DNA from: Treponema primitia ZAS-1 | Lineage (GTDB): Bacteria > Spirochaetota > Spirochaetia > Treponematales > Breznakiellaceae | Direction of reading: 5' to 3' | NCBI RefSeq assembly: GCF_000297095.1 | Contig: NZ_AEEA01000019.1 | Coordinates: 62,001-126,000, forward strand | DNA length: 64,000 nt | In this document: positions 44,201 through 53,522 of the stretch, piece after piece | Layout of the letters: the number at the start of each line of letters is the position of its first letter | Numbering within the stretch: the stretch's first letter is position 1 | Made by a program: the position numbers and the translations under genes | The notes under the pieces: generated by a model | What the model was told of the DNA's origin: nothing | Databases searched by the model: none | The model's input: the letters and a program-made list of their open reading frames with translations, nothing else

Positions 44201-44275
44201 ATGGCGGAAATTTCCATGATAACCATAGGGGAGAGCGGTTACATATCCCTTACCGATAAGTGGTATAGGCCATAG
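44201..44275 (+). pseudogene. Truncated start of a KilA-N-type gene
   Basis: AAAGAGGAG and an ATG are followed by MAEISMITIGESGYISLTD, then a stop after 24 codons. The YISLTD pattern is typical of the N-terminus of KilA-N domain proteins. Only the beginning remains. Confidence 0.45.
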
Positions 44276-44280
44276 ATAAG

Positions 44281-44349
44281 TTGATAAAGGCCGATAAAGC
44301 ATATACCGAATTTATCCTCGATATAAAACAACGTATACAAGCTGGTTGA
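44281..44349 (+). pseudogene. Truncated start of a DUF1016/YhcG-type nuclease gene
   Basis: The frame reads LIKADKAYTEFILDIKQRIQ and then stops. The pattern of an aromatic residue, then ILDIKQRI, is usual at the N-terminus of DUF1016 (PDDEXK) proteins, which are commonly found with KilA-N or restriction genes. Only about 22 codons remain. Confidence 0.35.
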
Positions 44350-44412
44350 TCTAATTCAGAGGACCCATTATACTATACGCATATATAGTATTCGTAATTA
44401 TATTGGAGAATA

Positions 44413-45264
44413 ATGAATAAACCTCATAGTTTTGGCGGAAAATGGACGATTGAAAAGCTCAAGATACTTTCTGATTATCTTGATTTTTATATTACCGCAC
44501 TCAAGAATCAGCCATTTAAAAAGATTTATATAGACGCTTTTGCCGGAACCGGAGAAATTGCGGTTGGCAATACTATCGAAAACATTGATGGTTCAGCAAA
44601 GCTGGCCTTAAATGCGGTGCATAAATTTAATAGCTACATATTTATAGAGAAGCATAAAAGGCGTTTTGCCGAACTCAAAACGATGATATCCAAAGACTAT
44701 TCTGAATTAGCCGACCAGATCCAATTAATAAATGGCGATTGTAATGATGCTCTGCAAGTCATCTGTAAAAACACAGACTGGAAAAACAACCGGGCAGTTT
44801 TATTTTTAGATCCCTATGCAACAGAATTAAAATGGACAACCCTGGAAATTGTCGCAAAAACAAAAGTAATTGACCTTTGGTATCTATTTCCCCTACACGC
44901 TGCTATCAGGATGCTTAAAAACGACGGAAGGATCGATCAGGCATGGAAAAATAAACTCAATTCCATATTTGGAGATGATGGCTGGGAAAGAGAATTTTAT
45001 AAACCAAATCCGCAGAAGGATTTATTTAGCGATGATGAAGATAGTTTTATAAAAGATGCCGATATAAAATCAATAAAGCAATATATTTATTCAAGATTAA
45101 AATCAATATTTCCGGCAGTTTCAGAAAATTCAAGGATTCTCTATAATTCAAAAAACAGCCCCCTGTTCTTGTTCTGTTTTGCCGTTTCCAATGACAATCC
45201 CAAAGCAATCGGCCTGGCAATTAAAGTGGCTGATCAAATTTTAAAGAAAGAAGTATCAAAATGA
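44413..45264 (+). CDS. tcmP: Three-Cys-motif partner protein TcmP
   Basis: The product has 283 residues. IYIDAFAGTGEI near residue 40 resembles the SAM-binding motif of class I methyltransferases, IFIEKHKRRFAEL follows as the second strand, and LFLDPYATELKW resembles the catalytic DPPY-type motif. The start MNKPHSFGGKWTIEKLKILSDYL and the overall order match TcmP (TIGR04474), whose role is unknown but which is regularly paired with a three-Cys-motif protein, as here. TTGGAG lies before the ATG. It overlaps the next gene by four bases. A nucleic-acid methyltransferase role is inferred from motifs only. Confidence 0.85.
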   Translation: MNKPHSFGGKWTIEKLKILSDYLDFYITALKNQPFKKIYIDAFAGTGEIAVGNTIENIDGSAKLALNAVHKFNSYIFIEKHKRRFAELKTMISKDYSELADQIQLINGDCNDALQVICKNTDWKNNRAVLFLDPYATELKWTTLEIVAKTKVIDLWYLFPLHAAIRMLKNDGRIDQAWKNKLNSIFGDDGWEREFYKPNPQKDLFSDDEDSFIKDADIKSIKQYIYSRLKSIFPAVSENSRILYNSKNSPLFLFCFAVSNDNPKAIGLAIKVADQILKKEVSK

Positions 45265-46046
45265 AGATAAAACAGACCATAACCAGAAAAACCCTGCTCT
45301 ACAAAACCGGCGTTGAATATGGCGACTATACAATTAACCATGTTCAGGGTTGTTCACATGGTTGTCTGTATCCTTGTTATGCATACTTAATGGCGAAACG
45401 GTTCGGACGGGTAAAAAATTACCAGGAATGGATAAAGCCTTGTCTTGTTTCAAATGCCCTGGAACTTCTGGATAATGAAATTCCCCGGTATAAAGATAAA
45501 ATCAATTCAGTTCATCTGTGTTTTTCCACCGATCCGTTTATGTATGGATATGATGAAATATCCGCTATGAGTCTTGAAATCATAAAAAGACTCAACGACA
45601 ACGAGATACGGTGTACCGCCTTAACCAAGGGAATACTTCCAATTGCATTATCGAAATTATCGAAGGAGAATGAATACGGCATTACCCTTATATCCATTAA
45701 TGAAGATTTTAGGGGGAAGATAGAACCCTTTGCTTCGCCATATCAAGACAGGATAGACAGCTTGTATAAGCTCTACAAAAAGGGCTGTAAAACCTGGGTA
45801 AGTATTGAACCATATCCAACACCGAACATTATTGAGCAGGACTTTGACAAACTATTATCTAAAATTTCGTTTGTTGATAAAATTATCTTTGGGAGAATGA
45901 ATTATAATCCCCAGGTTACAAAATATCCTGGGTTTAGGGAATTCTTTAATAAACTTAGTCAGCGGGTGATTGGTTTTTGCGAAGGAAGGGGTATAGAGTA
46001 TCATATCAAAGAGGGGACGGTGACGAAAGTGAAGGCGATGGCGTAA
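45261..46046 (+). CDS. Three-Cys-motif protein, radical SAM-like (Gp37/Gp68 family)
   Basis: The product has 261 residues. The Cys motif near residue 30 is CSHGCLYPCYAY: C-X3-C-X3-C, one residue longer than the radical SAM CX3CX2C pattern. Barrel-like segments follow: INSVHLCFSTDPFMYGY, RCTALTKG, YGITLISINEDFR, TWVSIEPYPTP and KIIFGRMNYN, resembling spore-photoproduct-lyase-like and DUF5131/phage Gp37Gp68 proteins. It is the typical partner of TcmP. Its stop overlaps the ATG of a 32-codon frame (TAATG). Confidence 0.8.
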   Translation: MKIKQTITRKTLLYKTGVEYGDYTINHVQGCSHGCLYPCYAYLMAKRFGRVKNYQEWIKPCLVSNALELLDNEIPRYKDKINSVHLCFSTDPFMYGYDEISAMSLEIIKRLNDNEIRCTALTKGILPIALSKLSKENEYGITLISINEDFRGKIEPFASPYQDRIDSLYKLYKKGCKTWVSIEPYPTPNIIEQDFDKLLSKISFVDKIIFGRMNYNPQVTKYPGFREFFNKLSQRVIGFCEGRGIEYHIKEGTVTKVKAMA

Positions 46047-46144
46047 TGAAGTTGTGGAATGTGTGCCTTAAAGGGCATCAACAACCGATAAGCGTCATTG
46101 AATTTGAGATAAGCAGTGTTTTACTGGCTGGGTATAAGTCATAG
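46046..46144 (+). CDS. Possible 32-residue peptide coupled to the three-Cys gene
   Basis: TAATG joins the stop of the previous gene to this ATG, the usual sign of translational coupling. The sequence runs MKLWNVCLKGHQQPISVIEF to ...LLAGYKS. No family is recognised, and it could equally be the start of a truncated gene. Confidence 0.3.
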   Translation: MKLWNVCLKGHQQPISVIEFEISSVLLAGYKS

Positions 46145-46161
46145 CAGGGACGAAAAAGATA

Positions 46162-46180
46162 GTTCATGAATTACATGAAC
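46162..46180. promoter_or_regulatory. Perfect palindrome upstream of the ATPase-nuclease/type III operon
   Basis: GTTCATG, five bases, CATGAAC; it ends 40 bases before the ATG at 46221. Its size and position suit a dimeric repressor site for the operon. No dedicated regulator gene is next to it. Confidence 0.45.
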
Positions 46181-46220
46181 GGGCTTGCGAATTAATTTTG
46201 ATTTATAGGAGAATATTGTT

Positions 46221-48116
46221 ATGTTGATAAAAAATTCAAGGGCAGCAGAATACTTCTTTCCGAACACATCTTTGGAATATGTTTATTTCGAATCTATTGC
46301 CAATTCTTTAGATGCGAATGCAACAGAAATTGATATTGTTATAGATATAGAAAGCTACTCAAAACCTGATACTTTAAATATTACGATAAGTGATAATGGC
46401 GATGGTTTCAATGATAAAAACTTTGAAAAATTTTGCCATGTATTAGATGCAGATGATAAACAGCATAAAGGTATAGGGCGACTGGTTTTTATTAATTATT
46501 TTGAAAAAATTAAAATTGATAGCTTTTACATTGATAATCATAGAACATTTATATTCAATGATGAGTTTGACAAAGAGAGTATCAAAAATAAGAATGACTT
46601 AAAAAAACAGAGTACGGTTCTTAAATTTCTTGGATATAAAAAAGGAAGCATTAAAACTTATGATTATCTTGTTCCAGCTACTATTAAAACAAGGATCATA
46701 GAACATTTTTTGCCACGATTGTATGATATGAAATTAAAAAATAGACCTCTACAGATAAAAGTGAGTTTGACAACACGGGAGAACAATGGCGCACAAAGCT
46801 TTACCAATTCTTCAGAAATATTCAATGTAAAGGACTTACCTATATTAAAGGAAAAAACGATCCGTGATACTACGAGCCTTTTTGATAAGTTTAAATTAAT
46901 GTATTCCGTTGAGCATGTATACACGGAGCAAAAAGCAATTACTGCAATTTGCGCTGATAGTAGAACAATACACATGGATATTATATCTAATAAAGATTTT
47001 CCTAATGGATATAAAATGGTATTTATTCTATATTCAGATTCCTTCAATGGTAAAACCAACAATACACGCGATGGCATTATGTTGGATGAATCATCATTGC
47101 GGAATGTGCGTAGTGTCTTTATTAAACTGGTCTCAGAAGTTATTCGAGAAGAAATTCCTGAAATCGCAGGGCGTAATGAGCAAGTTAAACAAAAACTGCA
47201 AACAAATTATCCTCATTTGCAAGGTTTTATTGATGATGAGGCAGTTGGACTTGTCGATAAAGATAATATAATAAATGATGCACAATCAAAATATTTTAAT
47301 GCGCAAAAGGAATTACTGGAAGCAACTGAATTAAGTGATGTGCAATATTTAAAATCACTAGAATTTTCATCCCGTGTTTTAACTGAATATGTATTATACA
47401 GAGAAAAAATAATTACAAAATTAAAAGGAATGACTGTAAAAAGTGATGAAAAGGAAATTCATAATTTAATCGTACCAAAAAATAAAAATTACTATAGCAA
47501 TGGTGATATAAGTGATATTTATCAAAATAATGCATGGGTGTTAGACGATAAATACATGACATATAGTGTCGTTCTTAGTGATAAGCAAATTGAAGAAATT
47601 TATTCCGTAATAGGCGTAGAAGGTTCGCATCAATATAGCGAAACTGAAAATGGCAAACCTGATGTTACTATTATATTTTCAGATAACCCAACATCAACAA
47701 ATAAAGTTGATGTTGTTATAGTTGAATTCAAGAAATTAGGACTAAAAATAGCAAAAAAAGAGGAATTAGTTAGCCAGTTGAAACAACGTGCCCGTCGTCT
47801 CATTGAATATTATCCTGATAAAATTCAAAGGATATGGTTTTATGGCATTGCTGATTTTGATGAGGAGTTCCGAATATCACTAATAGAAGAAGGATTTGTT
47901 AGGTTGTTTTCTCATGGTGAAATATTATCCAAAAGACAGCCAATTGTAATTAATCCTGTAACAGAGGAAACAAGATTTGCAGACTTGTTTATCCTTTCAT
48001 ATAAGACTATGCTTGAAGATGCAGAATCACGTAATACGACCTTTTTACGAATATTAAAAGAAAGTATTAAAAAATCAATAGAGATACTTAATAAGGACTC
48101 CTCTAATGCCTTCTAA
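46221..48116 (+). CDS. GHKL-type ATPase fused to C-terminal PD-(D/E)XK-like domain
   Basis: The product has 631 residues. The N-terminal Bergerat ATP-binding fold has N-box FESIANSLDANA (22-34), G1 box ISDNGDGF (about 56-63) and G2 box GIGRLVFINYF (84-94), as in HSP90/MORC-like proteins rather than sensor kinases; there is no HisKA. Around residues 475-505, KPDVTIIFSD and VVIVEFKKLG give a PD...ExK nuclease pattern, followed by a QLKQRARRLIEYY helix. GGAG lies upstream. The gene overlaps mod by 11 bases, so it is transcribed with the type III restriction genes. It is AT-rich (about 30% GC) unlike the start of mod. Probably a defence component; not a member of a system I can name. Confidence 0.75.
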   Translation: MLIKNSRAAEYFFPNTSLEYVYFESIANSLDANATEIDIVIDIESYSKPDTLNITISDNGDGFNDKNFEKFCHVLDADDKQHKGIGRLVFINYFEKIKIDSFYIDNHRTFIFNDEFDKESIKNKNDLKKQSTVLKFLGYKKGSIKTYDYLVPATIKTRIIEHFLPRLYDMKLKNRPLQIKVSLTTRENNGAQSFTNSSEIFNVKDLPILKEKTIRDTTSLFDKFKLMYSVEHVYTEQKAITAICADSRTIHMDIISNKDFPNGYKMVFILYSDSFNGKTNNTRDGIMLDESSLRNVRSVFIKLVSEVIREEIPEIAGRNEQVKQKLQTNYPHLQGFIDDEAVGLVDKDNIINDAQSKYFNAQKELLEATELSDVQYLKSLEFSSRVLTEYVLYREKIITKLKGMTVKSDEKEIHNLIVPKNKNYYSNGDISDIYQNNAWVLDDKYMTYSVVLSDKQIEEIYSVIGVEGSHQYSETENGKPDVTIIFSDNPTSTNKVDVVIVEFKKLGLKIAKKEELVSQLKQRARRLIEYYPDKIQRIWFYGIADFDEEFRISLIEEGFVRLFSHGEILSKRQPIVINPVTEETRFADLFILSYKTMLEDAESRNTTFLRILKESIKKSIEILNKDSSNAF

Positions 48117-49740
48117 CCCCCGTCTAGAACTTACCTGGATCGGCAAAGAAAACCGCCCGCACCTCGAACCCCGAATCATTCTTGAAGACCCCGCGAAAAA
48201 CCATCACGCCAAACACCGTACCGATAAAAAAGACATTTTCGACAACCGCCTCATCTTCGGCGACAACCTCCTTGCCTTAAAAGCCCTAGAGCATGAATTT
48301 ACCGGAAAAATAAAATGCATCTACATTGACCCGCCATACAATACCGGTAGTGCATTTGAACATTATGACGATGGCATAGAACATTCAATATGGCTTGGCC
48401 TAATGCGGGACAGGGTTGAATTATTGAGGCGATTATTGGCTGATGATGGATCGATATGGATTAACTTAGATGATAATGAAGTCCATTATTTCAAAGTCTT
48501 ATGCGATGAGATATTTGGAAGAAATAACTATAAAACAACTATTACTTGGCAGAGGAAATACAGTGTTAGCAATAATTATATGGGGATTGCTTCAATTTGT
48601 GATTATATCCTTGTATATTCAAAATCCGATAAATTTAATAGTAATCTATTGCCTCGTAGTGAAGAATCGACTGCACGTTACAATAATCCAGATAATGATC
48701 CAAGAGGGCCATGGAAAGCCGTAGACTATCTAAATCAGGTAACACCTGAAAAAAGACCTAATTTATGCTATGATATTATCAATCCTAATACAGGAAAAAT
48801 AATTTCAAACACAAAAAAAGCATGGAAATACGATCCTAATACCCATAAAGTTCATGTTGATGAAAATAGAATTTGGTGGGGAATTGATGGGCAGAATACT
48901 GTACCTGCGCTAAAATTGTTTTTATCTGAAGTGCGAGATGGAATGACCCCGCATAATTGGTGGCCACATGATGAAGTTGGACACACCGATGAGGCTAAAA
49001 AAGAAATGATTGGATTATATGGTGCTACTAACGTTTTTTCGACTCCAAAACCCGAACGCCTCATTCAGCGCATTATCCATATCGCCACCAACCCTGGCGA
49101 CCTCGTCCTCGACTCCTTCGCCGGTTCCGGCACTACCGGCGCAGTGGCCCACAAAATGGGCCGCCGCTGGATCATGATTGAACTCGGCGAACACTGCCAT
49201 ACCCACATCATCCCCCGGCTAAAAAAGGTAATCGATGGCGAGGACCAAGGCGGCATTACCGAAGCCGCAGGCTGGAAAGGCGGCGGTGGTTTCCGTTATT
49301 ACAGGTTAGCGCCGTCCCTGCTTCAAAAAGATAAATGGGACAACTGGATTATCAACAAAGAATATAACCCGGAAATGCTTGCGGAAGCGGTCTGCAAGTT
49401 AGAAGGTTTTAGCTACGTGCCATCTGACACCCTCTACTGGATGCATGGAAAGTCAACAGAAAATGATTATATCTATGTGACGACCGCCCAGCTTACCCAT
49501 GACCAGCTTGCCTTGCTTTCCGATGAAGTCGGGGACAACCGGACCCTTCTGGTTATGTGTACCGCCTTTCGTTCCCGTGCCGGCGGATTTTCCAATCTGA
49601 CCATAAAGAAAATACCCACATCGGTATTGTCAAAATGCGAGTGGGGACATGATGATTACAGCTTGCAGATCGAAAACCTGCCGATAGCAAAAAAACCACC
49701 AAAGACGCAGCCTGATCTCTTTGAAGGAGACGAGGAATGA
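48106..49740 (+). CDS. mod: Type III restriction-modification methyltransferase (Mod)
   Basis: The product has 544 residues. Motif IV DPPYNTG is at 75-81 and motif I DSFAGSGTTG near 336-345, the order of beta-class N6-adenine methyltransferases such as EcoP15I Mod. The N-terminal and C-terminal thirds are GC-rich, while about 48330-49040 is distinctly AT-rich; this middle block is where the target-recognition domain lies, suggesting the specificity domain was exchanged. It methylates one strand of an asymmetric site and directs Res. Overlaps the next gene by four bases. Confidence 0.93.
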   Translation: MPSNPRLELTWIGKENRPHLEPRIILEDPAKNHHAKHRTDKKDIFDNRLIFGDNLLALKALEHEFTGKIKCIYIDPPYNTGSAFEHYDDGIEHSIWLGLMRDRVELLRRLLADDGSIWINLDDNEVHYFKVLCDEIFGRNNYKTTITWQRKYSVSNNYMGIASICDYILVYSKSDKFNSNLLPRSEESTARYNNPDNDPRGPWKAVDYLNQVTPEKRPNLCYDIINPNTGKIISNTKKAWKYDPNTHKVHVDENRIWWGIDGQNTVPALKLFLSEVRDGMTPHNWWPHDEVGHTDEAKKEMIGLYGATNVFSTPKPERLIQRIIHIATNPGDLVLDSFAGSGTTGAVAHKMGRRWIMIELGEHCHTHIIPRLKKVIDGEDQGGITEAAGWKGGGGFRYYRLAPSLLQKDKWDNWIINKEYNPEMLAEAVCKLEGFSYVPSDTLYWMHGKSTENDYIYVTTAQLTHDQLALLSDEVGDNRTLLVMCTAFRSRAGGFSNLTIKKIPTSVLSKCEWGHDDYSLQIENLPIAKKPPKTQPDLFEGDEE

Positions 49741-50777
49741 AGAAAAAACTGCCGGTGCATACGCACATACGCTCAGGCGCCGCAGAATTCCTCATTTTTT
49801 CCCTTCAGGCGCAGGAAGACGGCATAGAAGTCCGGGTCCAGAATGATACCATTTGGTTAAGCCAAAAATTGATGGCAAAACTTTTCGATTGTTCCAGCGA
49901 CAACATTGGACTCCACCTCAAAAACATATTCGGCGAGAATGAATTGAATGAAAAAGCAACTACCGAGGATTTCTCGGCAGTTGCGTCAAATAGTAAAACC
50001 TATAATATCAAGCACTATAACCTGGACGCCATCATTGCCGTGGGGTATCGGGTCAATTCCAAACGGGCTACCGCCTTCCGTCAATGGGCAACTTCGGTCT
50101 TAAGAGATTACGCGCTCCGGGGTTATATTATCGATAAAAAACGGATGGAAAACGGAACCTTCCTGGGGCATGACTATTTTGAACACCTGCTTGCGGAAAT
50201 ACGTGAAATCCGTTTGAGCGAACGGCGGTTCTATCAAAAAATAACCGACATTTATTCAACTGCCCTGGATTATAACAAGGATGCGCCTGAAACCCGAGAT
50301 TTTTTTGCCAAGGTTCAAAACAAACTTCACTATGCCATTCACGGGTACACCGCCGCTGAATTGATCATGAAGCGGGCCGATGCGGACAAGGAACAGATGG
50401 GCCTTATCTCATGGGAAAACAGCCCCGACGGCAAGGTTCTGAAAACCGATGTTTCTATTGCCAAAAATTATTTGACCGAACGTGAGTTGGCGTCCCTGGG
50501 CCGTATTGTAAACGCCTATCTGGACTTGGCGGAAGACCGGGCTGAACGGCAGGTCCCCATGACTATGGATGATTGGGCAAAGCGGCTGGATGTGTTTTTA
50601 AGCGCCGATGATCGGGAAATATTGCAGGATGCAGGAAAGATAACGGCAAAAATGGCAAAGGATTTTGCGGAGAATGAATTTGAAAAATTCCGTGTTCGCC
50701 AGGATCGTCTGTTTGAATCGGATTTTGACAAAGAACTAAAACGTATTCAAGCCGAACATAAGGAAGATACAAAATGA
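49737..50777 (+). CDS. RhuM family protein
   Basis: The product has 346 residues. IWLSQKLMAKLFDCSSDNIGLHLKNIF, HYNLDAIIAVGYRVNS, RQWATSVLRDYALRGY and FLGHDYFEHLLAEIREIRLSE (each split in reading) form the RhuM signature. RhuM proteins were first named as a Salmonella pathogenicity-island virulence protein; they often lie inside restriction or toxin-like loci and may have a DNA-binding N-terminus. Here it is locked between mod and res by four-base overlaps on both sides, so it should be made in fixed ratio with them. Confidence 0.9.
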   Translation: MKKKLPVHTHIRSGAAEFLIFSLQAQEDGIEVRVQNDTIWLSQKLMAKLFDCSSDNIGLHLKNIFGENELNEKATTEDFSAVASNSKTYNIKHYNLDAIIAVGYRVNSKRATAFRQWATSVLRDYALRGYIIDKKRMENGTFLGHDYFEHLLAEIREIRLSERRFYQKITDIYSTALDYNKDAPETRDFFAKVQNKLHYAIHGYTAAELIMKRADADKEQMGLISWENSPDGKVLKTDVSIAKNYLTERELASLGRIVNAYLDLAEDRAERQVPMTMDDWAKRLDVFLSADDREILQDAGKITAKMAKDFAENEFEKFRVRQDRLFESDFDKELKRIQAEHKEDTK

Positions 50778-53443
50778 CAGAAAAATTAGTAAACTCCATA
50801 TCCGGCCGTTTAAGCCTCCGCCGTCCCTTAACCGAAAGCCTTGAAATTCTTTCCCGCATTACCGATATTATTTCCTTGGACAAAGACGCTGACTTGCAGG
50901 AACGGTGTTCAATAATACAGAGTGAATTCCCTTCAGTTGCCGATTTTGAACGGAATTTTCCGTCCCTGTGTTTTGCCATTGCTACCGGTGTTGGCAAAAC
51001 CCGCCTTATGGGCGCTTTTATAAGCTATCTGCATTTAAGTAAACATATCAACAATTTTTTTGTCCTGGCTCCCAATCTGACCATCTATAACAAACTGATA
51101 GATGATTTTACGCCCAATACCCCAAAATATGTCTTCAATGGATTATCTGAATTTATCGTTGACCCGCCGCTTATTATTACCGGGGATAACTATGAATCCG
51201 GTATTGATGTCCGCAGTAATCAATTGATATTTACCGGCATTCATATCAATATCTTCAATATTTCAAAAATCAATACCGAAGTTCGGGGCGGCAACGCTCC
51301 CCGGATTAAGCGACTTTCCGAATACATCGGGCAGAGCTATTTTGAATACCTCGCTGCGTTGCCTGATTTAGTTCTCTTGATGGATGAATCTCATCGTTAC
51401 CGGGCATCCGCAGGATTAAAAGCCCTGAATGAGCTTAATCCTATTCTCGGCCTTGAGTTAACCGCCACGCCATTTACAGAATCAACGAAAGGACCGGTAT
51501 TTTTCAAAAACATCATATACGAATATCCCCTTTCAAAGGCAATGGAAGACGGCTATGTAAAGGAACCGGCGGTTGTTACCCAGAAGAACTTTATTGCTTC
51601 CCAATTTACCCAGGAGCAACTGGAACGAATCAAACTTGAAGACGCCATACGGATTCATGAAGCGACAAAGGTCGAACTTGAAACCTATGCACGGCAAAAC
51701 GGAAAAAATATCGTTAAACCTTTTATACTGGTCATAGCAAGAGATACCACCCATGCCGCTGAATTAAAAAAACTGATTGAAAGCGGCGATTTCTTTAACG
51801 GCGCTTATAAGGGAAAAGTCATTCAGGTTGATTCGAGCCAGCGGGGAGAGGAAAAAGAAGAAAATGTAGAACGCCTCCTTTCGGTAGAAAAGAACGATGA
51901 ACCCACTGAGATTGTAATCCATGTCAATATGTTAAAGGAAGGCTGGGATGTTACCAACCTCTATACCATTGTTCCGTTACGGGCTGCCAATGCCCGTACT
52001 TTGGTAGAACAATCCATAGGACGCGGTCTTAGGCTGCCTTACGGAAAACGGACAGGCGTTACAACAATAGACCGGCTCAACATAATTGCTCACGACCATT
52101 TTCAGGAAATCGTCGATGAAGCCAATCGCCCGGATTCGCAAGTCCACATAAAGGCAGTTTTTATTGACAAAGACGCCGACTCTCAAAAATTGAAAACCGT
52201 AGTTACGCCCTCAAGTTTCTCTTTGAAGTTACAACCAACATCTTCCAATGCTAATAGAGCCGTCGCAGATTCTGTAACCCCTATGTTTAATAAACCAGCT
52301 GAACAGAAATTTGCTCAGGCAGTAGTTGCCGCAATCCAAAGTCGGGATTCTTCCCCTTCTTTAACCTATGCCGTATCAGATGACACAATGGAATCAATAG
52401 TAGCTGAGGCACAGGGTATTTATAGTTCAGAGCAGAATGACTTACCCGGAATAGAGGAGGAAATCGATTATCGAAAAATCGCTGAGGAAACGGCCCGTGT
52501 CATGATTGCCGGTACTATTGATATTCCCCGTATTTTGGTAATCCCAAAAAATAATACCAATATCAGTTACGGTAGCTTTAAATTAGACTGTAGTGGGATC
52601 CGATACCAGCCGGTAAGCCGGGATTTACTTATCCAGCATTTACGCACCAATAATCAGGAAGTCCTTTCTTCCATCAAGGAATATGCGGTTGAGGAACGAT
52701 TGGAGGACTATCTGGTAAGAGGTCTTATTGACTATGAAGATATTTCCTATGATGACCAAAGCGATTTGTTATATGACTTAAGCGCCCAGCTTATTAAGCA
52801 TCTTGAAACATACCTTAAGACGTTTGAGGATACAAGGAATGTAGTCTTGTTTCATCAGAAACAGCTGGCGGATTTTATTCATGCTCAAATGCTAGATCAC
52901 CAGATCGAAGCAGCTTCAGAATTTGATATAAAAATTAGCAAAGGTTTTACCCCATTAAAAGAAATTGCCTTTACCGCCGAAGAAGGAACGGAACCCCTTA
53001 ATTTCCGTAATACTTCTTTTGATAAGTCAAAAATTGGAAAAATCATCTTCAATGGTTTTTTCAAGTGTTTATATCCCGCAATGAAATTTGATTCCGACAC
53101 AGAACGCCGGTTTTCTGTGATCCTGGAGCAGGACAGCATCAAATGGCTTAAACCCGCAAAAGGCCAATTTCAGATCCATTATCGCATGGGAAATAGCTAT
53201 TCGGAATACGTGCCGGATTTTGTTGCCGAAACATCGGATTGTATCTATATGATTGAAACCAAAGCTAAAAATGAATTGTCCTCTCCCGAGGTGCTATCAA
53301 AGCAAGATGCCGCTGTTGAGTGGTGTAAGATTGCTACGGATTACAATGCTGACATAGGGAAAAAGCCGTGGATATACCTCTTGATACCGCATGACGAAGT
53401 AAAAGATAATATGACCTTGATAAGCTTTAGAAGGTCAAAATAA
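50774..53443 (+). CDS. res: Type III restriction endonuclease subunit (Res)
   Basis: The product has 889 residues. Superfamily 2 helicase motifs: Walker A ATGVGKTR (70-77), DESH box LMDESHRY near 205, motif III ELTATPF, and motifs V/VI EGWDVTN and QSIGRGLRLPYG. The C-terminal nuclease has YVPDFVAE and MIETKAKNE (PD...ExK, near 820-840). It translocates along or switches on DNA from unmethylated sites and cuts with Mod. Complete and apparently functional. It has no slippery repeat tract of the kind that phase-varies mod genes. Confidence 0.93.
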   Translation: MTEKLVNSISGRLSLRRPLTESLEILSRITDIISLDKDADLQERCSIIQSEFPSVADFERNFPSLCFAIATGVGKTRLMGAFISYLHLSKHINNFFVLAPNLTIYNKLIDDFTPNTPKYVFNGLSEFIVDPPLIITGDNYESGIDVRSNQLIFTGIHINIFNISKINTEVRGGNAPRIKRLSEYIGQSYFEYLAALPDLVLLMDESHRYRASAGLKALNELNPILGLELTATPFTESTKGPVFFKNIIYEYPLSKAMEDGYVKEPAVVTQKNFIASQFTQEQLERIKLEDAIRIHEATKVELETYARQNGKNIVKPFILVIARDTTHAAELKKLIESGDFFNGAYKGKVIQVDSSQRGEEKEENVERLLSVEKNDEPTEIVIHVNMLKEGWDVTNLYTIVPLRAANARTLVEQSIGRGLRLPYGKRTGVTTIDRLNIIAHDHFQEIVDEANRPDSQVHIKAVFIDKDADSQKLKTVVTPSSFSLKLQPTSSNANRAVADSVTPMFNKPAEQKFAQAVVAAIQSRDSSPSLTYAVSDDTMESIVAEAQGIYSSEQNDLPGIEEEIDYRKIAEETARVMIAGTIDIPRILVIPKNNTNISYGSFKLDCSGIRYQPVSRDLLIQHLRTNNQEVLSSIKEYAVEERLEDYLVRGLIDYEDISYDDQSDLLYDLSAQLIKHLETYLKTFEDTRNVVLFHQKQLADFIHAQMLDHQIEAASEFDIKISKGFTPLKEIAFTAEEGTEPLNFRNTSFDKSKIGKIIFNGFFKCLYPAMKFDSDTERRFSVILEQDSIKWLKPAKGQFQIHYRMGNSYSEYVPDFVAETSDCIYMIETKAKNELSSPEVLSKQDAAVEWCKIATDYNADIGKKPWIYLLIPHDEVKDNMTLISFRRSK

Positions 53444-53484
53444 AGGCAAAGAAAAACCAGGGATATGCATTGAAAAAAGAGATC

Positions 53485-53507
53485 GAATCGAACCGCATAA
53501 ACTTGGA
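53485..53507 (-). repeat. Short degenerate tRNA-like repeat copy
   Basis: About 20 of 23 bases agree with 54873-54895, the T-arm region of a tRNA-like fragment on the minus strand (shared core CCGCATAAACT). It lies just upstream of the J-domain-like gene and overlaps its likely ribosome-site region. Confidence 0.4.
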
Positions 53508-53522
53508 AAGGAAGTATTCAGC

